From Strix aluco (Eukaryota; Chordata; Aves; Strigiformes; Strigidae): a stretch of DNA of 64,000 nt. Below, piece by piece: positions 63,000 to 64,000 of this stretch. The notes under the pieces are model-generated. The model saw only the letters and a list, made by a program, of their open reading frames with translations. It made no database searches and was not told where the DNA came from. Where the stretch lies: contig NC_133970.1 of the NCBI RefSeq assembly GCF_031877795.1, forward strand, positions 45,173,538 through 45,237,537, given 5' to 3'. Within the stretch, counting starts at the first letter, position 1; the number at the start of each line of letters is the position of its first letter. A program made the position numbers and the translations under genes.

Positions 63000-64000
63000 A
63001 TGGAACACCCTGCTGCTCTAAGCAACAGAGTAGGCAGAGACGTATCAAAGTGGGGAAAACTTTACTGCCCTACTCTGAAGAAAAAAGGACCTCTGAGGGA
63101 GAAGGGCCAGACGAGAGTGTCAGACACCCCGATACAAAAGAGACTAAGAAAAAATATGCAAATCTATAGAATCCCGTCAGCCTTCTATTGGAGCTATTGG
63201 ATAGTCTGGCTAGGTGTATTAGCTACAATGAATACACTACCAGGATGGGCTAGAACGACTAACCAATCCCACCAACCTTTTGAACATACCCTAACTAATC
63301 AAATTATATGGCCTTGGACAGATGCTTATTATGGACATACAGGAAGTATGGATGCAGATTTGTATGGGACAGAGTTAGCAACTGCCATACTAAGCAATAA
63401 CCTAACACTCCAAACATATAAATGGGAGAATTCATCCCATACCTGGACAGCTAAAAAAGGAGATGAGATACAGATAGGCTGCAGAGTATTCAATGTAAAT
63501 GTGATAATAAGTCGACACCCTTTAATTCAAACCGTCCGTCAGCCCCCTTTTACTCAAATCGTTATCAGAGACAAAACGGAATCTAAAATAGCTCAAACCC
63601 GTTGTGAGTCGGAAGCCTGTTGGTATGCATTTACTGCAACCCAACCGGTGTCCATAGTTTGTTTGGGAGAGACCAGGTCAGGAGATCAAGCTATATCTTT
63701 CCGATTTCCATTGAATATACAGGAGGAAACTACAACAACCACAACCCACGCTCCCAAAGAGACTACTCAGACTACTCATACTGTTCCAACACAACCAACA
63801 GTCGTGCTTAGCCCAAGAATTTTTAAAATTGGACCATATGCAATTAGAAATACAGGTCAACAACAAATGCTGTTTAACCCGGCGTGGTCTCTCAAACAAG
63901 TTGAATTGTTAATGCAAAATAATGTTTCAAATATTCAGCCAGCATGTTCACCTTTCCTAAAGACTTCTTACGAGGGATGGACAACCTGGCTGCAAAAACA
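63000..64000 (+). CDS. env: Env surface subunit of provirus E (partial, runs off window)
   Basis: The frame is open from the ATG at 63000 to the window end (333 complete codons). The in-frame ATG at 63156 is an alternative start. The first 52 residues are basic; a hydrophobic signal-like segment follows (FYWSYWIVWLGVLATMNTLP). The ectodomain has several N-glycosylation sequons (NQS, NLT, NSS, NVS), scattered cysteines and a Thr/Pro-rich, mucin-like stretch near 63724-63805 (ETTTTTTHAPKETTQ). By position and pattern it is a class I-type surface subunit. The transmembrane subunit lies beyond the window. No stop was found in the visible part. Confidence 0.88.
   Translation, partial: MEHPAALSNRVGRDVSKWGKLYCPTLKKKGPLREKGQTRVSDTPIQKRLRKNMQIYRIPSAFYWSYWIVWLGVLATMNTLPGWARTTNQSHQPFEHTLTNQIIWPWTDAYYGHTGSMDADLYGTELATAILSNNLTLQTYKWENSSHTWTAKKGDEIQIGCRVFNVNVIISRHPLIQTVRQPPFTQIVIRDKTESKIAQTRCESEACWYAFTATQPVSIVCLGETRSGDQAISFRFPLNIQEETTTTTTHAPKETTQTTHTVPTQPTVVLSPRIFKIGPYAIRNTGQQQMLFNPAWSLKQVELLMQNNVSNIQPACSPFLKTSYEGWTTWLQK

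Overview
The window is bird nuclear DNA. It carries CR1 LINEs with the 8-bp ATTCTGTG-type 3' tail, retroviral LTRs of alpha/beta, ERVL and gamma type, and no bacterial signals. About two thirds is endogenous retrovirus (ERV), much of it nested. That density suggests a repeat refuge such as the W chromosome or pericentromeric DNA, which is inference only. No complete host gene is visible. The best host candidate is a CpG-rich block at about 35.09-35.80 kb.

Layout. 1-2647: minus-strand betaretrovirus-like provirus A1 (broken gag, PBS, LTR), inserted in a minus-strand CR1 (2648-3405). 3644-17695: plus-strand provirus A, complete LTR to LTR with 6-bp target duplications (ATGGAT). It holds gag, dUTPase-protease, pol and a shrunken env. 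A younger ERVL provirus (5628-12020, 5-bp duplication GGCTC) with open gag and pol frames lies inside its gag. 18979-19856: solo LTR (family G). 21793-28893: minus-strand mosaic provirus C. Most of its env is replaced by an intronless piece of an LDL-receptor class A repeat protein resembling VLDLR; its pol is split by an alpha-like solo LTR, and other-family fragments sit where capsid should be. 30572-33510: plus-strand provirus D, 5' half only. 34343-34877: gamma-like LTR. 35.09-35.80 kb: CpG-rich block. 35864-36014: long hairpin. 38756 to about 44540: minus-strand ERVL-like provirus B, with a G LTR and a CR1 inserted. 45.7-56.3 kb: many solo or partial LTRs, one with a 39-bp minisatellite. 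56.55-64.0 kb: gammaretrovirus-like provirus E, with intact gag, pol with one nonsense codon, and env open to the window edge.

How the parts relate. LTR divergence counted by eye (A 10/383; nested ERVL 6/603) agrees with the nesting order. The nested ERVL and provirus E both keep Gag and Pol in one frame separated only by UAG, as in stop-codon readthrough. A and B have both lost the second catalytic Asp of reverse transcriptase (YMDE, YIDE). The strongest candidate for something undescribed is the LDL-A segment in provirus C. It lies directly upstream of the remaining env membrane anchor, polypurine tract and 3' LTR, as expected for host-gene capture by a retrovirus.
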